64,000 nt of DNA from Punica granatum (GCF_007655135.1 NC_045127.1:37707538-37771537); one strand, 5' to 3'. Shown: positions 45,353-58,349, counted from the stretch's first letter. Notes: a model not told the origin generated them from the sequence alone. Program-made: numbers and translations.

Positions 45353-45960
45353 GGGCAATTTTCGACTCGACCACGAAATAACAGCGGCACCTCGCGTGAG
45401 GCTACAACAAGTAGTGGTTCGACGGTCTTCGACGCAAGGAGCTCTCTTTGACTCTTCGGGCTCGAGGCACACCTCGAAATGGGATCGAATTGTCGTATCG
45501 TTGATTGATTTGGAGGAAAAACTCTACGGGTCATGCCTGCTTTGTGAAAAGCCTTTCTTTCAGTCAAATGCGTGTCATACTCGGGGACACGGTCACCCTT
45601 CAAACGACCACTAAGTCCAAATCCCTAAAACATCATTACATAGACTTCTTTGCACATTGCAATTATGGCTGTTTTGCATGACTGACTACGACCGTCAGTT
45701 TCTGTACTCCTATGTGCAGGTACGTGATCGTAGATCCCTAAAGGCATCTCTTCCTGGCGGACTAATGTCTGCCTCATGCAACGGGCGACAATCTCAACCC
45801 ATGCGGACGGCCCTCAGGGCTACACACGACGCAATCATCCGAGCAAGCACGACAGTCGCCCGACAAACCACAAGCCATGACTACTACTGCATAACCCCAG
45901 CAAAGCCCTGATCCAACACCAAGCTATCCAAAAGTCACCCCTCTTTTGCGCCTCGCTCAA
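45353..45960 (+). other. T1 post-pol spacer
   Basis: Non-coding. The part at 45555-45640 (TTTCAGTCAAATGCG, CACCCTTCAAACGACCACTA, AAATCCCTAAAACA) aligns with T2 31640-31740. No other signal is seen. Confidence 0.65.
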
Positions 45961-46803
45961 TTCCCATCACATTTTCGTGCTTTTGCAATTCCCTTCTCCC
46001 TCCTCCAGGTCAATCCTGTGCTTCTATAAAATTCCCTTCTCCCTCCGCTAAGTCAATCCCGTGCTTCTACAATTCCCTTCTGCTTTCGCCGAGTCAATCC
46101 CATGCTTATGCAAAACTCCCTTCTCCCTCCGCCAAGTCAATCTCGTGCTTCTGCAATTCCCTTCTCCCTCTGCCGGGTCAATTCCGTGCTTTTGCAATTC
46201 CCTTCTTCCTTCGCCGGGTCAATCCCGTGCTTCTGCAAAACTCCCTTATGCAAAACTCCCTTCTCCCTGCTCCGGGTCAATCTCGTGCTTCTGCAACTCC
46301 CTTCTCCCTCCAACAGGTCAATCCCGTGCTTCTGCAAAATTCCCTTCTCCTTCCGTCGGGTCAATCCCATGGTTCTGCAATTCCCTTCTCCCTCCGCCGG
46401 GTCAATCCCTGTGCTTCTGCAATTCTTTTCTCCCTTCGCTAGGTTAATCTCGTGCTTCTGCAATTCCATTCTCTCTCAGCCGGGTTCGTCCCGTACTTCT
46501 GCAAAATTCTCTTGTCCCTCCGCAGGGTCCATCTCGTGCTTCTGCAAAAATCCCTCTTCCCCTACCAGGTCAATCTCATACTTCAGCAATTCCCTTCTCC
46601 CACCACCTGGTCAATCCCGTGCTTCTGCAATCCCATTCTCTCTCCGCCGGGTCAATCTCGTGCTTCTGCAATACTTTTCTCTCCCCACCGGGTCAATCCC
46701 GTGCTTTTGCAAAATTTTCGTCTCCCTCTGCCGGGTTGGTCCCGTGCTTCTACAAAATTCCTTTTCCCCTTTTCTAGGTCAATCCTGTGATTCTGCAATT
46801 GCC
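45961..46803 (+). repeat. T1 minisatellite, about 41-43 bp unit
   Basis: About twenty imperfect units of CCGGGTCAATCCCGTGCTTC followed by TGCAATTCCCTTCTCCCTCCG. It is strongly pyrimidine-rich on the + strand. Because the units lack stop codons, long repetitive open frames appear on both strands (for example 46102-46923); these are by-products. The core GGGTCnnTCCCG is shared with the T2 array in the same position. Confidence 0.93.
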
Positions 46804-47037
46804 CTTTCATATCTTACTTTATCCTCTCCTACAATCCTCGCTTGGCGTTGGGTGATTCCCCAGGCCTGGGAGAAAAAAAACTCAACACTCCCTACACGGT
46901 GTTCCCGATATATTCAAAGATGAGAGGAAGGAACGGCTATTGGAGGTACCGTGATGCACGCCGAGACCAAATCGGGGTACTTCTAAAGGTCTTTTGCTAC
47001 ATCCTCTACTCGAGCACACAGGCAAAGAGAGGCAAGC
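46804..47037 (+). other. T1 3' end with polypurine tract
   Basis: A short non-coding stretch that aligns with T2 37930-38041. It ends in the purine tract AAAGAGAGGCAAGC (47024-47037) that precedes the LTR. Confidence 0.85.
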
Positions 47038-48133
47038 TGTCAGCACCTTGTTTTGGTCCACCAGCTCCAACGGATGGCCAAATCGTCAATTCTGTCACCC
47101 ATCGGATGAAAGTATTTTCAGCTAATTGCTCGAGCATGCACGACTCTTGAAAATGGGGCATTTTCCTAATTTAACGTTGATTTTACAATTTTTAAGAAAA
47201 AATACTCTATGTGACGTCTTTGGATTTCACATGCACTAACTTCAATTTTCAAAATTTGGGACAAAACTCAAGGCCGAAAAATATTTTTCCGTACAACATT
47301 GATCCCTAAATTTTTCTAAACGCAATGGTGATCCCGAATCATTTTTCTAATACCCGATTGAAAAGGCAGATATTTCGGGACTTACACGCATTAATTTTGA
47401 TTTTTCAAAATTCGAGACGATATTTGGGACTGAAATATATTTTTCTACATAGTATCTATCCTTGAATTTTTCTAAACACAATGGTGATCCCATAATTTTT
47501 CTTTTGGATATCAGATTTTAAAGATGGAATTTTGAAATCAGTCAGGCAATTACAATTGACGCACGTTAGGGGCTCGATATCGATTTTTGTGGAGACTCAA
47601 TCCCGTCGATGTAAATTGAAATTCCCATAAAGCCGACTATTTTTCGAATTTCTCAATTTCAAAGTATTCCATCTGAAAATGTTGACGAATTTTGAGAAAT
47701 CAAATTTTTCTGAACACGCCCATACGAATATTAAAAAAAAAAAGTGAAAAAGTGTCAGGAGGTTCGCCACTTGTGGCCGAACCCCATGAATCCTGCCACC
47801 TCTTACCTTCTTCCTTTTTCATTTTGTTGCTTTTTTCTTTTCCTTTTTTATTCTTTTCTTTTTCTCTTTCTCCTGCAGATCGCATGCAACTTGTTAGTAG
47901 GACCAAAGAACTTATCCTGGCGCCGACTGCAAATCGGGATCTTCACGGCAAGATCACGTCGCCGGTCTTCTAAGCTCTCTCTCTCTCTCTCTCTCTCCCT
48001 TTCTCGATGTGGAAATGGCAGCCTTCTCTGCTGCCTTCCTCCATCCTCTCTGCACTTGCCGAGACCTGCAAATCCCGACAGCCCGTCCATCCCTCTGCTC
48101 CCTTCCTTACCTTGCATCTGCTCAACCTACAAA

Positions 48134-48340
48134 AATGAAAGTTTGAGAGAGAGAGTTTGATGGAATGATTTTCACATTAATCACTATGAGTATTGTACAT
48201 CAGTATATATACAAGTAATTAGAGGATAAGAGAGAATGATACTATACTAACTGACTATCCTATTTACATGGTCTGAGGATTTCTCTGGTACAACAACTGA
48301 ATCAGTTGAAGGAGAAATATCCAAACTGATTACATTAATA
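48134..48340 (-). repeat. Copia 3' LTR
   Basis: The + strand runs AATGAAAGTTTGAGAG to CATTAATA. The adjacent CTCCCCCGC (48341-48349) is the polypurine tract on the minus strand (GCGGGGGAG). Confidence 0.9.
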
Positions 48341-51300
48341 CTCCCCCGCAAACTAGGCGTCGGTAAGAAACAAAGCCCGAGTTTGGACCGAAACGACTTA
48401 AAAGAGTCACGAGACAGTGACTTTGTGAAGATGTCAGCAAGCTGCAATGAAGAGAGAACCTAACGGGTAATGATGTTGCCTACGGCGACCTTCTCCCGAA
48501 TGAAATGATAGTCGATTTCAACATGCTTAGTTCGAGCATGGAAAACTAGATTGGCAGTTAGGTGCAAAGCAGAGATATTGTTTGAAAAGAGCAAAGATGG
48601 CTGAGATTGTGAAATGCCAATATCTCAAAGAATGAAGGAAACCCAGGTGAGCTCAGCTACGGCAAAAGTGAGAGCGCGATATTCAGCTTCAGCAGTCGAG
48701 CGAGCTATGGTAGGTTGTTTCTTAGCACTCCATGAAATACAGTTAGCTCCAAGGAACGTACAATAACCCATTGTTGAGCGACGGGTAAGTTTACAACCTA
48801 CCTAGTCCGCGTCCGCAAACGCAAAACGGTCCAAAGAACGATTTGAATGAAACTGAAGTCCAACATCGAGAGTGCCCTTGATGTATCTCAAAATTCTCTT
48901 AACTTGTTGAAAATTTGCCAAAGTAGGAGCATACATGTGCTAGCAGACGAAATTAACAGCAAAGGAAAAATCGGGACGTGTTAAAGTGAGATATTGGAGA
49001 GCTCCAACAACACTTCGGAATGTAGAAACATCACTGTAAGGCTTGTCACCATCCTTAACTGTAGGAGGCTTAGAAGCCGAGGGTGTAGCAATCGGCCGGC
49101 AATATTCCATAGAAGTGCGAACAAGAAGATCTGTGGCGTACTTGCGTTGGGACAAATGAAGACCAGCGGAAGATCGACTCACTTGAATCCCCAAAAAATA
49201 ATGAAGAGGGCCGAGATCTTTCATAGAGAGCGCATGACTCAGACTGCGAATGAGAGAGTCCAATAAACAGGATGAATCACCGGTAAGCACGATATCATCG
49301 ACATAGAGAAGTAGTAGAATAGTGTGGCCCTGATGATGATAAACAAAGAGAGAAGGATCATCTGAGCTGCAAGTGAAACCATACTCATATAGGAACTCAC
49401 TGAACTTTGCAAACCAAGCCCGGGGAGCTTGTTTAAGACCATATAGCGCCTTGTGAAGATGACAAACAAAATCTGGCCGTGAAGAGTCCCAAAAGCCAGG
49501 GGGCTGGTCCATGTAGACGGGAACATCAAGAGACCCATAGAGGAAAGTGTTCTTGACGTCAAGTTGGCGAATAGGCTAGTCTCGAACAACAGCCACACTA
49601 AGAACAATGCGTATTGTGCCGGGTTTAACAACCAGGCTGAAGGTTTCAAAGTAGTCGACACCCTCTTCCTGGTGAAAGCCCTTAGCAACAAGACAGACCT
49701 TAAGTCGATCTAGAGTCCTATCAGCGTTTATCTTAGTCTTGAAGACCCACTTACAACCAATTAGATTCATCATAGGTCGACGTAGAACAAGATCCCACGT
49801 TTTATTGCGATGTAAAGCATCCAGGCCCTCAAGCATAGCACTCTTCCATCCCGGATGCTTCAAGGCAAACTTTACAGTATGAGGAAGAGAGGAGACAGCA
49901 ATGTTAGCATACTTCGGGTTCAGTTTGATAACCCCTGCTTGAGATTGAGTCACCATGGAATGCTTGGAAGCTAAAGATGTAGCACCAATAGTAGCAGCTT
50001 GTGACCGAGTCACCATGGGGTGCATTGAAGCCTGAGGTGCTGAGCCAACCATAGCAGGAAGAGCAGTGGAGCTCTCTGAAGAAGACCCCGTAGCAGGAGA
50101 AGTAGAAAGAGCAGTAGAGCTCTCTATATGTGACCCTGCAATTGAGTGTGAGACAGCAATAGATGAGGGTGACAGAGGGCAGAGAGCTGCACCTGAGCCT
50201 GGAGAAAGTGAGGATCGCGACCAAAATGAGGGGTTTCTAAAGGACTAGCAAATAATCGAGCTCGAGTATGAGCCTCAGCTGGTGATATACATTGTTTTGC
50301 AGTTGTAGAGGCCAAGGGATGCTCCCGGGATTGAGCACCAGTAGAGGAAGACAAGTCCAACCATTTGACAATTTCATTCTCTGCTTGAGCTGCCTCCTGA
50401 GACATATCAGAAAATGGAAAACAAGTTTCATCGAAAATAACATGGCGAGAAATATAGATGCGTCCCGTAGCTCGATGAAGACAACGATATCTCTTTTGTT
50501 TGTCACTATAACCAAGAAATATGCATGGAAGAGAGCGCTTGTCAAGCTTGTTCACCATGTAACTTCGAAGATTCGGATAGCATCGAGAACCGAACACCTG
50601 AAGTATGGAATAATCTGGTTGAGTTCCATAAAGAGTAAGATAAGGACTCCAATCACCCAGCACAGAATATGGCAATCGATTGATTAAGAAATTCGCCGTT
50701 GTAAAGGCTTCTACCCAATAACGGAGCGGCATAGATCTTCAAACAAAATAGCTAGACCAAGCTCCACAATATGGCGATGATGACGTCCATTTACCCCATT
50801 CTGTTCCGGGGTACCAGGACACGACATTTGATGATGAATACCACTATTGGCTAGGTGTAACTCAAAATCCCGACCAATAAACTCTCCACCACCATCAGAT
50901 TGAAAGATCTTAATTTTTTTATCAAACTGATTTTCTACTAATTTTTGGAAAGATACAAATACACCAAAGAAATCTAACTTCGTTTTTAGAGGATATAGCC
51001 AACTATATCGAGTAAAGTCATCGATAAGAATCACATAGTAGCGATACTTCTGGACAGACGAAACAGGACTTGGACCCCAAAGATCACAATGAAGTTTCTC
51101 GAGTGGAGACTTAGACCGTCTATCAGACAAAGAAAAGGGTAATTTAGAGCTTTTATTGAGTTGACAACTCGTACATCTCGAAGTGGTATTTGACAGGATT
51201 CATCACCAAAAATACCATCCCCAATATGAGTAATTGGGAGAGAAGTACCATTCCCGACCATAACACCATTTGAACCATGATAGGAAACAACATTCGTTAG

Positions 51301-52349
51301 ATTACCTGGAGTATCAGTCACATGGACTGTTGCACCGGTATCCGGATGCCAGTCGTCATCCTGTGAATCAGAGATATGCAGTGCAGAAAAAGCATGGGGT
51401 ACATCAGCTTGATAGCTGTTATCGAAGCGTGAACGACACTTCAAAGCACCATGGCCAGGACGCCGACAAATCTGACAGGTTATGGTGCGAGGCTTGGAGC
51501 CAGAACTGAAGCAACATTCTGCTTTGGAGCATAACTACGATGTTGTCCATCAAAAAAGCGATTACCTTGCTACCCATCAAAGACACGACCACCCTGATTC
51601 TTGGAATTATAGCCTCAACCTCGAAAGTAATTGCCTCGATCATTGTTGTTGGACTGGTGAGAGTCACCTCCTTGTTGAGTGATAAGAGCTAAGCTCTTAT
51701 CAGGAATGACTGCAATACGACGCTAGTTGCGTAGCTCGAAGCTTTGAAGTTGCGGGATCAACCCAGCATAGGATGGAAGTGGCGGACGGAACATAGTTGT
51801 TTTGAAGGAGTTATAGCAGTCACCAAGTCCTTCTAGCAGCCGAAAAACCTCCATAGTATCATCCACTGGTCTACCAGTCGCCTGCAATTGGTCACAAATG
51901 GATTTAAAATTACTTAGGGAAAGAGCAAGAGTAGACTCTTTCCTGATATGCTGCAGCTGCATCAAAAGGTTGAATTCGCGAGCAATCGAACTCTGTTTGA
52001 AATGAGTGATGAGAGCCCGCCATACTTCAGCCGCAGTGGTCAATCCAATAGCATGGCCAAGAACTTCTTCCGACAGTGTGCCGATAATCCATGATTTTAC
52101 CAGTCGATCAGTATGTACCCAAGAAGTATTGTCTGGGTTCTTTACTTCAGTTCCATCCCGTTGCACCATCTTTGCAGGTGGGACTGTTTCTTCGTTCAGG
52201 AAACCAAGTAGGTCCTGGCTCTCGACCAGAGACGTTACTTGTGTCTCCCATAACAAGTAATTGTTTTCTGTAAGTCTAAGAGTGACGAAGTTAGCTACAT
52301 TAATCGTAGCAGGGAAAGGGAAAGTCGAGTGAGTGTTCTGATCAGCCAT
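48247..52349 (-). pseudogene. Copia gag-pol, multiply broken
   Basis: Gag starts MADQNTHSTFPFPA at 52349 (UBN2-type: NYLLWETQV, SWIIGTLSEEVL, IREFNLL-like, LEGLGDCYNSF) with a stop at 51723. After frameshifts come zinc knuckle CQICRRPGHGALKC (about 51480-51440), protease WHPDTGATVHVTD, integrase core (LHCDLWGPSPVSS, YYVILIDDFTRYSWLYPL, FQSDGGGEFIG, PGTPEQNGVNGRHH) to about 50711, capsid-independent linker to about 50124, RT (50052-48940: GCKWVFKTKINADRTLDR, ALYGLKQAPRAWF, LLYVDDIVLTGDS, MKDLGPLHYFLGIQ) with stops at 49576 and 48940, and RNase H ending LADIFTKSLSRDSF near 48430. Protease, integrase and RT catalytic motifs look intact; the breaks are frameshifts and stops. Confidence 0.92.
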
Positions 52350-52375
52350 GGGAAAAGGTCTTAGAACCCTAGAAA

Positions 52376-52387
52376 GCTCTGATACTA
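52376..52387 (-). other. Copia primer binding site
   Basis: The minus strand reads TAGTATCAGAGC directly next to the 5' LTR end, the tRNA-iMet complement with one change. Its direct contact with the LTR supports the boundary at 52388. Confidence 0.85.
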
Positions 52388-52594
52388 AATGAAAGTTTGA
52401 GAGGGAGAGTTTGATGGAATGATTTTCACATTAATCACTATGAGTGTTGTACATCAGTATATATACAAGTAATTAGAGGATAAGAGAGAATGATACTATA
52501 CTAACTGACTATCCTATTTACATGGTCTCAGGATTTCTCTGGTACAACAACTGAATCAGTTGAAGGAGAAATATCCGAACTGATTCCGTTAATA
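52388..52594 (-). repeat. Copia 5' LTR
   Basis: 207 bp, the same length as the left copy, with about six visible substitutions. On the coding strand it starts TATTAACGG and ends CTTTCATT, so it does not have perfect TG...CA ends. Confidence 0.9.
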
Positions 52595-55500
52595 ACAAAG
52601 ACCCACCGTCACCTGCAAGAACCGAATCAGAATGGAAAAAAAAGAAAGGGGAGCAAATAGAGAACCAAGAAATAACGGACAGAACAATAATGGCTAAGAG
52701 AATAGAAGATTTTCTTTTTCTTTTTTTTTTGGGAACCCATAGCTCAGTCTTAGAGCTGATTTTTCCTTGGAAGCCACAGCTCACGCCCTCAATTCTCCCT
52801 CATTCATCTCACCCCGGAACTCTCAGCTCACTCCCGGTGATCTCATCTCACTCTCACTCAGTCCACGCTCTCACTCTCCCGATACTTCCCTCACCTTCGG
52901 TTGACTCATCATCCTCACGCTCTCTACCTCGACCTTCCCCTCTCGAATCCCTCTGCTCACGAAAAAAAGAAAACTCAACTCACCATCATTCCCATAGCTC
53001 AGTCGACTCCCCTCAACTCTCATTCCACACACAGCCATGCTCATCCTCACCAATTCTTCCATTCTTTCTGCTTGCTTCTGATCACCTCAGCCCCTTTGAT
53101 TCCTACCCCCCAAAAAAAAAAACTCCAGCTCTTCCGACCCCCCTTATGTCGTTCATAGTTCACTGCAACCCGTGGCCTTGACTTCCTTGAGCTCTCCCTC
53201 AACCCATTCTAAACTGCCCTCGCTCCCTCTTGGCTAGCCATCCCCCATTCAACTCCTTTTCGGTCGTCTCCAGCTCCCTTTGAGCCCCTTTGGTCACTGT
53301 CTCGCATTGTCCTCCATTCTTGAGTCCACACGGGCTGATGAACCATTTTCAAGTTGTTGCTTTGCTTCTAGTTCTCTAATTTGGTTAAATTTCTTTGCAG
53401 TTATTCTCTAGTTGTGAGCCCCCCTTTGAAGCCGGCTCAGCTGTTTCTAAGCGATTACGCTTGCTTGCTTTTCCTCTCGGTGCTCATGTGGTCCCTCTAG
53501 TGTTTGTTCGGGAAAGGTAAAAGTCCCTAACCCTAGTGGCATGATTAGGGCTTATTTTTTTTCGGTTGATTCAATGTTTGTATGGATGTTGATCGTGAAA
53601 TGTGTGTTTTAATTAATGATAGACGTGAACCGGCTTAACGATGGAATTTGGACTTTAAAATCATGACATGTAATGAAAATCAACTCGAGCATAAAATGGA
53701 CCTAATGGAAAATCAAGATTAAAATCGGTTGCGTGAAAGAAGAATGAACCCACACGAATTAATTTCATGCTCATTCGGCTTTAAAAGGGACAAAATCGGC
53801 TAAATACACCAAAACCAGCCTAGTCAATCACTCGGACTTAAAACCGACAAATTAAATTTTATTGTGATTATTTTTTCCTATATCTGTGTGTTTGGGAATG
53901 TTTGAAGGTGTCTTTTGATTAAAACCCTGCACGAACCGGATTAATCATGAAAACTTGGGTTAAATTCGGATTTAATTTCAAAACGGTCATGAATTAGGGC
54001 TTTTATCGGACGGACCATGGCCGGCTCGACGGCCTGAAATCCGCAAATTTAAAGCATTCGCCAAGATTTTAATTAACTCAATAATTCCACATATGGGATC
54101 ATTGGGACGTTTCACTTGGCTAAGTAAATCACTCGGCTTTTAAATAAATTACATGAATCGGTTAATAATCTGTAATCGCGTAGACAGATCAAGAACTGTT
54201 GGTCATGCCCTTTTAAAACTCACAATTTCAAGAGCATCGAGGCACATGACACACGTAGCATGGATATCTAGGGAGTATTCGTGTATTTTGACTTGAGTCT
54301 AGATCCAATTTAAGGCAGCTTAAGTCGGGACGCACAAGTCCTTCTTAGACCACTTCCGGGCAGAGAGATCGGTTTCTTAGCTCTCTCGAGGTCCACACAA
54401 CCCCGGTGGGTCCAAGGAATCAGTCGATACCGGCTACCGACTTTCGATAGTCTGTGTCACGTAATCTCGATTTTTCCCACACACCTACACATTTTTTGGT
54501 CTAAGGGCATGATCACTAGTTCTTGATTTGTCGACCACCTAGACATTAGAATGACTGAAACATACCGAATAAGGAAAGATACGGACGCCTGTCAAGGTGC
54601 GGTTATCATTCGTACAACCTCCCTTTTGTGTCTGTAAGTTTCCGTCACCCTGATGTACATTCGGGCGCTTACGGAATTGGATTAAAGGCACGAGCGAGAA
54701 CGGCCAGTGAAAGATTGTCCGATCCCTCATGAGATATGTGCAGAGACCTTGGCACTCTAGTGGTGTTTCGTGCCCCCTTTTCCTCTAAGTTTGTGCTTAG
54801 AATGGATCAAAATGCAAAGAACGGATTAACCTCAAACTCGGCTTAATCAAACACAGGCAAATAGTCAAGCAAAGGTTTAGGTTCCGGGTTTTAGGCGAAA
54901 ACACACTATTGTCATAATTTGTAAAAGCTGCATTGTCACAATACATAACAATTTAAAAGCAACCCACACATTTGAGACTTAATTACAAACATCATGTTTG
55001 TCGAGTCCTTTCAATATTACCGAATGCAACATACCCTCCTAGGGCGGTCCATGACCGATTCACATTGAATACATCATCTCGTTTGTCTGTTTAGGGAAGG
55101 AATTTGTTTGCCAAGCAACCCCGGTTCATAATTTGTTAATCACGTAAATCTGGTAATAACACACAATTTATCGGGTTTTTTTTGTCTTGATCTGCTTGTT
55201 ATCTGTTTTGTCTATTTTTCATGCGGTTCAAGCCTGGGCCCATAGGATACGATGCACATGGGGTCCAACGCCCCATTACTGTCAATCACGAGATCCAACG
55301 TCCCCACACACTGAGTGCGAGTGACCCAAGTGCGATATGGGGTCTCGCCTTAAGTCAGAGTCTCAACTCATTTAGTATCCATGCGGAGGATGACTCGGGT
55401 TAGGACACGTGAAATGAGGTTAGACAATCACCCGGGAGCTCGACCGGTCCCACGGCTATCTCGAGGACCATCCTGTCCTTTTGAAATCCGTCAAATCAAT

Positions 55501-56272
55501 TGAACCCGATCTTCGGCTCTTACAATCCCGCGTCGCTTTAATTTCGGTTTTGGTCGTTTAAACTATACAGTAAGCATGAGCGAAATATTGGCCGAATGTG
55601 AGTCGACTAGGATCCATTTGTTGTAATTTGTATTTATCATTTGAGAGTACATTGTAAGGTATTTATTTATACATTTATTTGTTTGACGATCCCGGTCGGC
55701 AAGCGTGGAGTCTGATAGTCAGAATCGATTGAGTCGATTCACGAGTCCACTAGACGAGCGGGACCACACAAGTCATGGGCCCGGTCCACACGATGAACCA
55801 GCCATCTCGATCTGGTTAACCGAGATGCGAGGACGGTGCATTGATCTCCTGACCTGAGGATCTGCTTTTCTTTTGGTCTTTTAAACTGAACCGATCGTTT
55901 CTACGAATTAACGGTGTCAAAACGAGCAAGATGAGCGAAACTTAAATCAAGCGGTAAATGAACAAAAATGGCAAACCTGAAAAAACTAGAGTACTGGTAG
56001 GGCATGCGGGATATAGGCCCGCACATAACAGAACCCTCGAATTCGGAACTTCAGGTTTTGCAAGACCATATGCCTTAGCAAACTAGATGTGTCCCTTATC
56101 CCTAGACCCGAGCAATTCATCGGCCCTCGACCCTCGGGTCATAAACAGGTAGTGGAGACTCCTTTTTCACGCGTGTCCATTAAGCGTCCTCACGGGAAGG
56201 TGGACACTCCTAAGCCATGCGTTCGGACCGAACACATGCAGGTCTCAACGAGACGAAATTCGGTTTCACACA

Positions 56273-58349
56273 ACAGTTTAAGGCCAATTCAAGGGCCATG
56301 ATATCTGGGAGCACGGCTACCAAAGAACCGACCAATAATTCAATCAATTCAGCTCGGATACAGGATAGCATCTCAGCTTGATCATCTACCAAACCTATTA
56401 GCTTGGCCAGATTGGAAGCTGAGAGAGTTCATGCGGGCAAAAGCAAGTTAAGCCCCCAGCCTTAACCATAAAGTACGAATGGTGGAAAGTCACTCTTCCA
56501 AAAGACTATCGCCATTAACGCGAACTCAAAAGCGTCGTGAGCAACGACATAGACAAGTAGAGAGAGCATTAGCTGCACAAATTACCAACTTTGAGCAAAG
56601 GCGTTCCCATTTCAAGAGTGCAACTAAGACCTCCAGCATGACCATAAAACGCACCTAGTTGAGCAACCATAATATTTGGGGGTTACGGCTCCTCCCAAGG
56701 CCATGGCTAAATGCTTCCAGTCGAGCGTTCACAATGCTCTAGGGGTGGAAGCTAGCCCATTAACCTTTACCAAACACCAGAAACTGAGCGTCAAGAACGC
56801 TCGGGGTGGAGGCCAACCCATTGGCCTTTATCAAACATAAGTAGCCGAGCATTAAGAATACTCGGAAGGGATTGGCTAATGTCGTGACCTCTACCAAAGA
56901 CAAGCATCAGTGCATCCAGAGAGCTCGGAGGGTCGAGCCTCACTCGAAGGTCGAGTCTAAGCAGCCCTAACCAAGTCTCAAGCAACCGAAGAAACGTCCC
57001 ACTAGTCATCTCTTGACTAGGACCCAAAAGCACCGAGAACAATGGTGCCGACGAGATCAAAGATTAGAGGCTACTCAATCAAATGTGACCACTAGCCCGA
57101 AGGGTCCTACCTCCACTCAAGCTCATGCGGCTGTGCATAAGTCTACACCAAGGCCAAAGCTTCATCTATGGCCAAAATAGTTTCAACCAAATCTGTGTGG
57201 CTACCCAAGGTTCTCATGGTAACATCTATTTTGGCAGCTCCACACAAGACTTCGACCATCCAAGGAGGCTTACGCTTCGACTTCATGGCTACCAAATCCA
57301 TGGAGGTCATCTCACAAAAGATTATACTTTTTGAGGAGCTTATTCGTAATCCTTATATTTTGAACATGCTGCTCATGTTACTGCAATTCTACTCTCAAGG
57401 AGATGAAGTTGGCAGCCAGCCGAGTTCTTGCAAGCTAGAGCTGGTGGCCAACTGAACTGTGACTATTTGAAGCTTACGGCAGGTCAAGCAGTGACGATCT
57501 GGGGCTCCTAACCTGCTTGGCAGCGAAGTGATGAAAACAACGGCCATTTTGGCCGTGCGAAGAAAGAAGCCTAGAAGCGGGATTTGTTGCAACAAGTCGA
57601 AAGATTTCGCTGTAGCTCTGCATAGTCTCACTAATCAGCTCGTTTTTCACTCTTGAAAGCTATGATTGAGTAATTCAAAATCTTGTGGATAGTTAAGAAG
57701 AATCTTACAACTTTCGTGTTTTGTCCTCAATCCAATTTAGCTTGGAAGATGCACGGCTACGGTGAAGGAGTTATCGCAGCCAGTTATCCCTATTCTACAT
57801 AGTTTCAGGTTGAATCTCATTCTTGCTCTACATAAGTTGGATCAAGGTGATTTCAAGTGCCATAGAAAGCCAAGAGTTAGCTCTACAAATTTTGTATTTT
57901 CACCTGGATTCATTTAAGCTTCGAAGGTACTCAGAATTGAGCAAGAAATCAGCCCGAGCTAGTTGGTCCTCGTAATTCCTACGCCCGAGGGCCGCGGCTA
58001 AGCTCGAGGTCGTGACCAAGATGCAGCATATCGCGGATTAGAGTCTTTGGCTTACAAGAGCCAAAAATATCAACTTTCTCCATCTACTTGAATTATGGTT
58101 GGTTACCATGATTAGCCGATCCATAGCTAGAAGAGTATTAAATTCATCAGCTGGCTCCATGGCCGCCTGTATTATCATCAAGTTCAAGTTAATGGCTGAT
58201 CCACGACCATTAAATTTGTCCATATGTTCAAGCTAGGCTCGTGCGGCAAATTATAATTACATGTCTAGCCCCGCTCGATACTCTCTTGCGCCTAGACATG
58301 CAAGGGGTATTATTTATACTCATTTATCGCACTTCGCGGTAAATGCTGA
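56273..58349. other. Unassigned DNA between T1 and T3a
   Basis: No domain-bearing open frame is present. It contains a 3-unit tandem repeat (56723-56907) and, near its right end, GTATTATTTATACTCATTTA followed by a CGCACTTCGCGGTAAATGC stretch that resembles 930-1000. Phrases such as CACGGCTACGG and repeated CAAGCTAGAGCT-like segments suggest an old repeat, but I cannot name it. Confidence 0.45.
56723..56907. repeat. Three tandem 61-63 bp units, each with a small hairpin
   Basis: Units start at 56723, 56786 and 56847. Each begins with a GAGC inverted repeat: GAGCGTTCACAATGCTC, GAGCGTCAAGAACGCTC (perfect 6-bp stem) and GAGCATTAAGAATACTC. Each continues with a GGGTGGAAGCTAGCCCAT-like and CCTTTACCAAACA-like part. 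Confidence 0.75.

Larger units (their letters stand above)
48134..52594 (-). mobile_element. Ty1/copia element (Ale/Retrofit-like), minus strand
   Basis: A 4,461-bp element with 207-bp LTRs (48134-48340 and 52388-52594) that are about 97% identical by eye. Flanking ACAAA occurs at 48129-48133 and 52595-52599. In element orientation there is a primer site, gag, protease, integrase, RT and RNase H, the copia order. Short LTRs and the small genome fit the Ale/Retrofit group. Several frameshifts and stops disable it, but the near-identity of the LTRs indicates a more recent insertion than its T1 host. Confidence 0.93.
20319..56272 (+). mobile_element. T1: Tat/Ogre-type Ty3/gypsy element, 3' part, interrupted
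   Basis: T1 segments are 20319-21038 (RT), 42402-48133 (RT end, RNase H, aRNH, integrase, 3' region, start of 3' LTR) and 52595-56272 (rest of LTR). It is split by T2 (21039-42396) and by a copia element (48134-52594). The 3' end has a hairpin array, a minisatellite, a polypurine tract and an LTR of about 4.77 kb. The very long LTR and the second RNase H domain place it in the Tat/Ogre group. Its 5' LTR and gag are not found; Athila occupies the place upstream of the RT. Many stops and frameshifts show it is old. Confidence 0.85.
47038..56272 (+). repeat. T1 3' LTR (about 4.77 kb without copia insert)
   Basis: Starts TGTCAGCACCTTGTTTTGGT after the polypurine tract and ends TTTCACACA at 56272, the position matching GTCCGTACA of the T2 3' LTR. 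It is interrupted at 48134-52594 by copia. The first few hundred bases and the central part differ strongly from the T2 LTR. From about 54080 on it aligns clearly with T2 (24600-25010 and 41320-42396), including the ACGCGTGTCC..GGAAGGTGGACA end block. It contains a CT microsatellite near 47977 and a pyrimidine-rich stretch 52740-53330. The right flanking duplication cannot be tested because the 5' end is missing. Confidence 0.8.

Noticed and set aside
46102..46923. 273-codon open frame rich in S, P and F
   Set aside because: It lies in the T1 minisatellite; all frames are open because the unit lacks stops, and the peptide is a repeat translation.
52690..53181. 163-codon Ser/Pro/His-rich open frame
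   Set aside because: It falls in a pyrimidine-rich part of the T1 LTR; composition alone explains the absence of stops.
53340..54060. Possible host exon-intron structure (GT..AG-like, pyrimidine tracts)
   Set aside because: The stretch lies between parts that align with other Tat-type LTRs and has no open frame with domain support.
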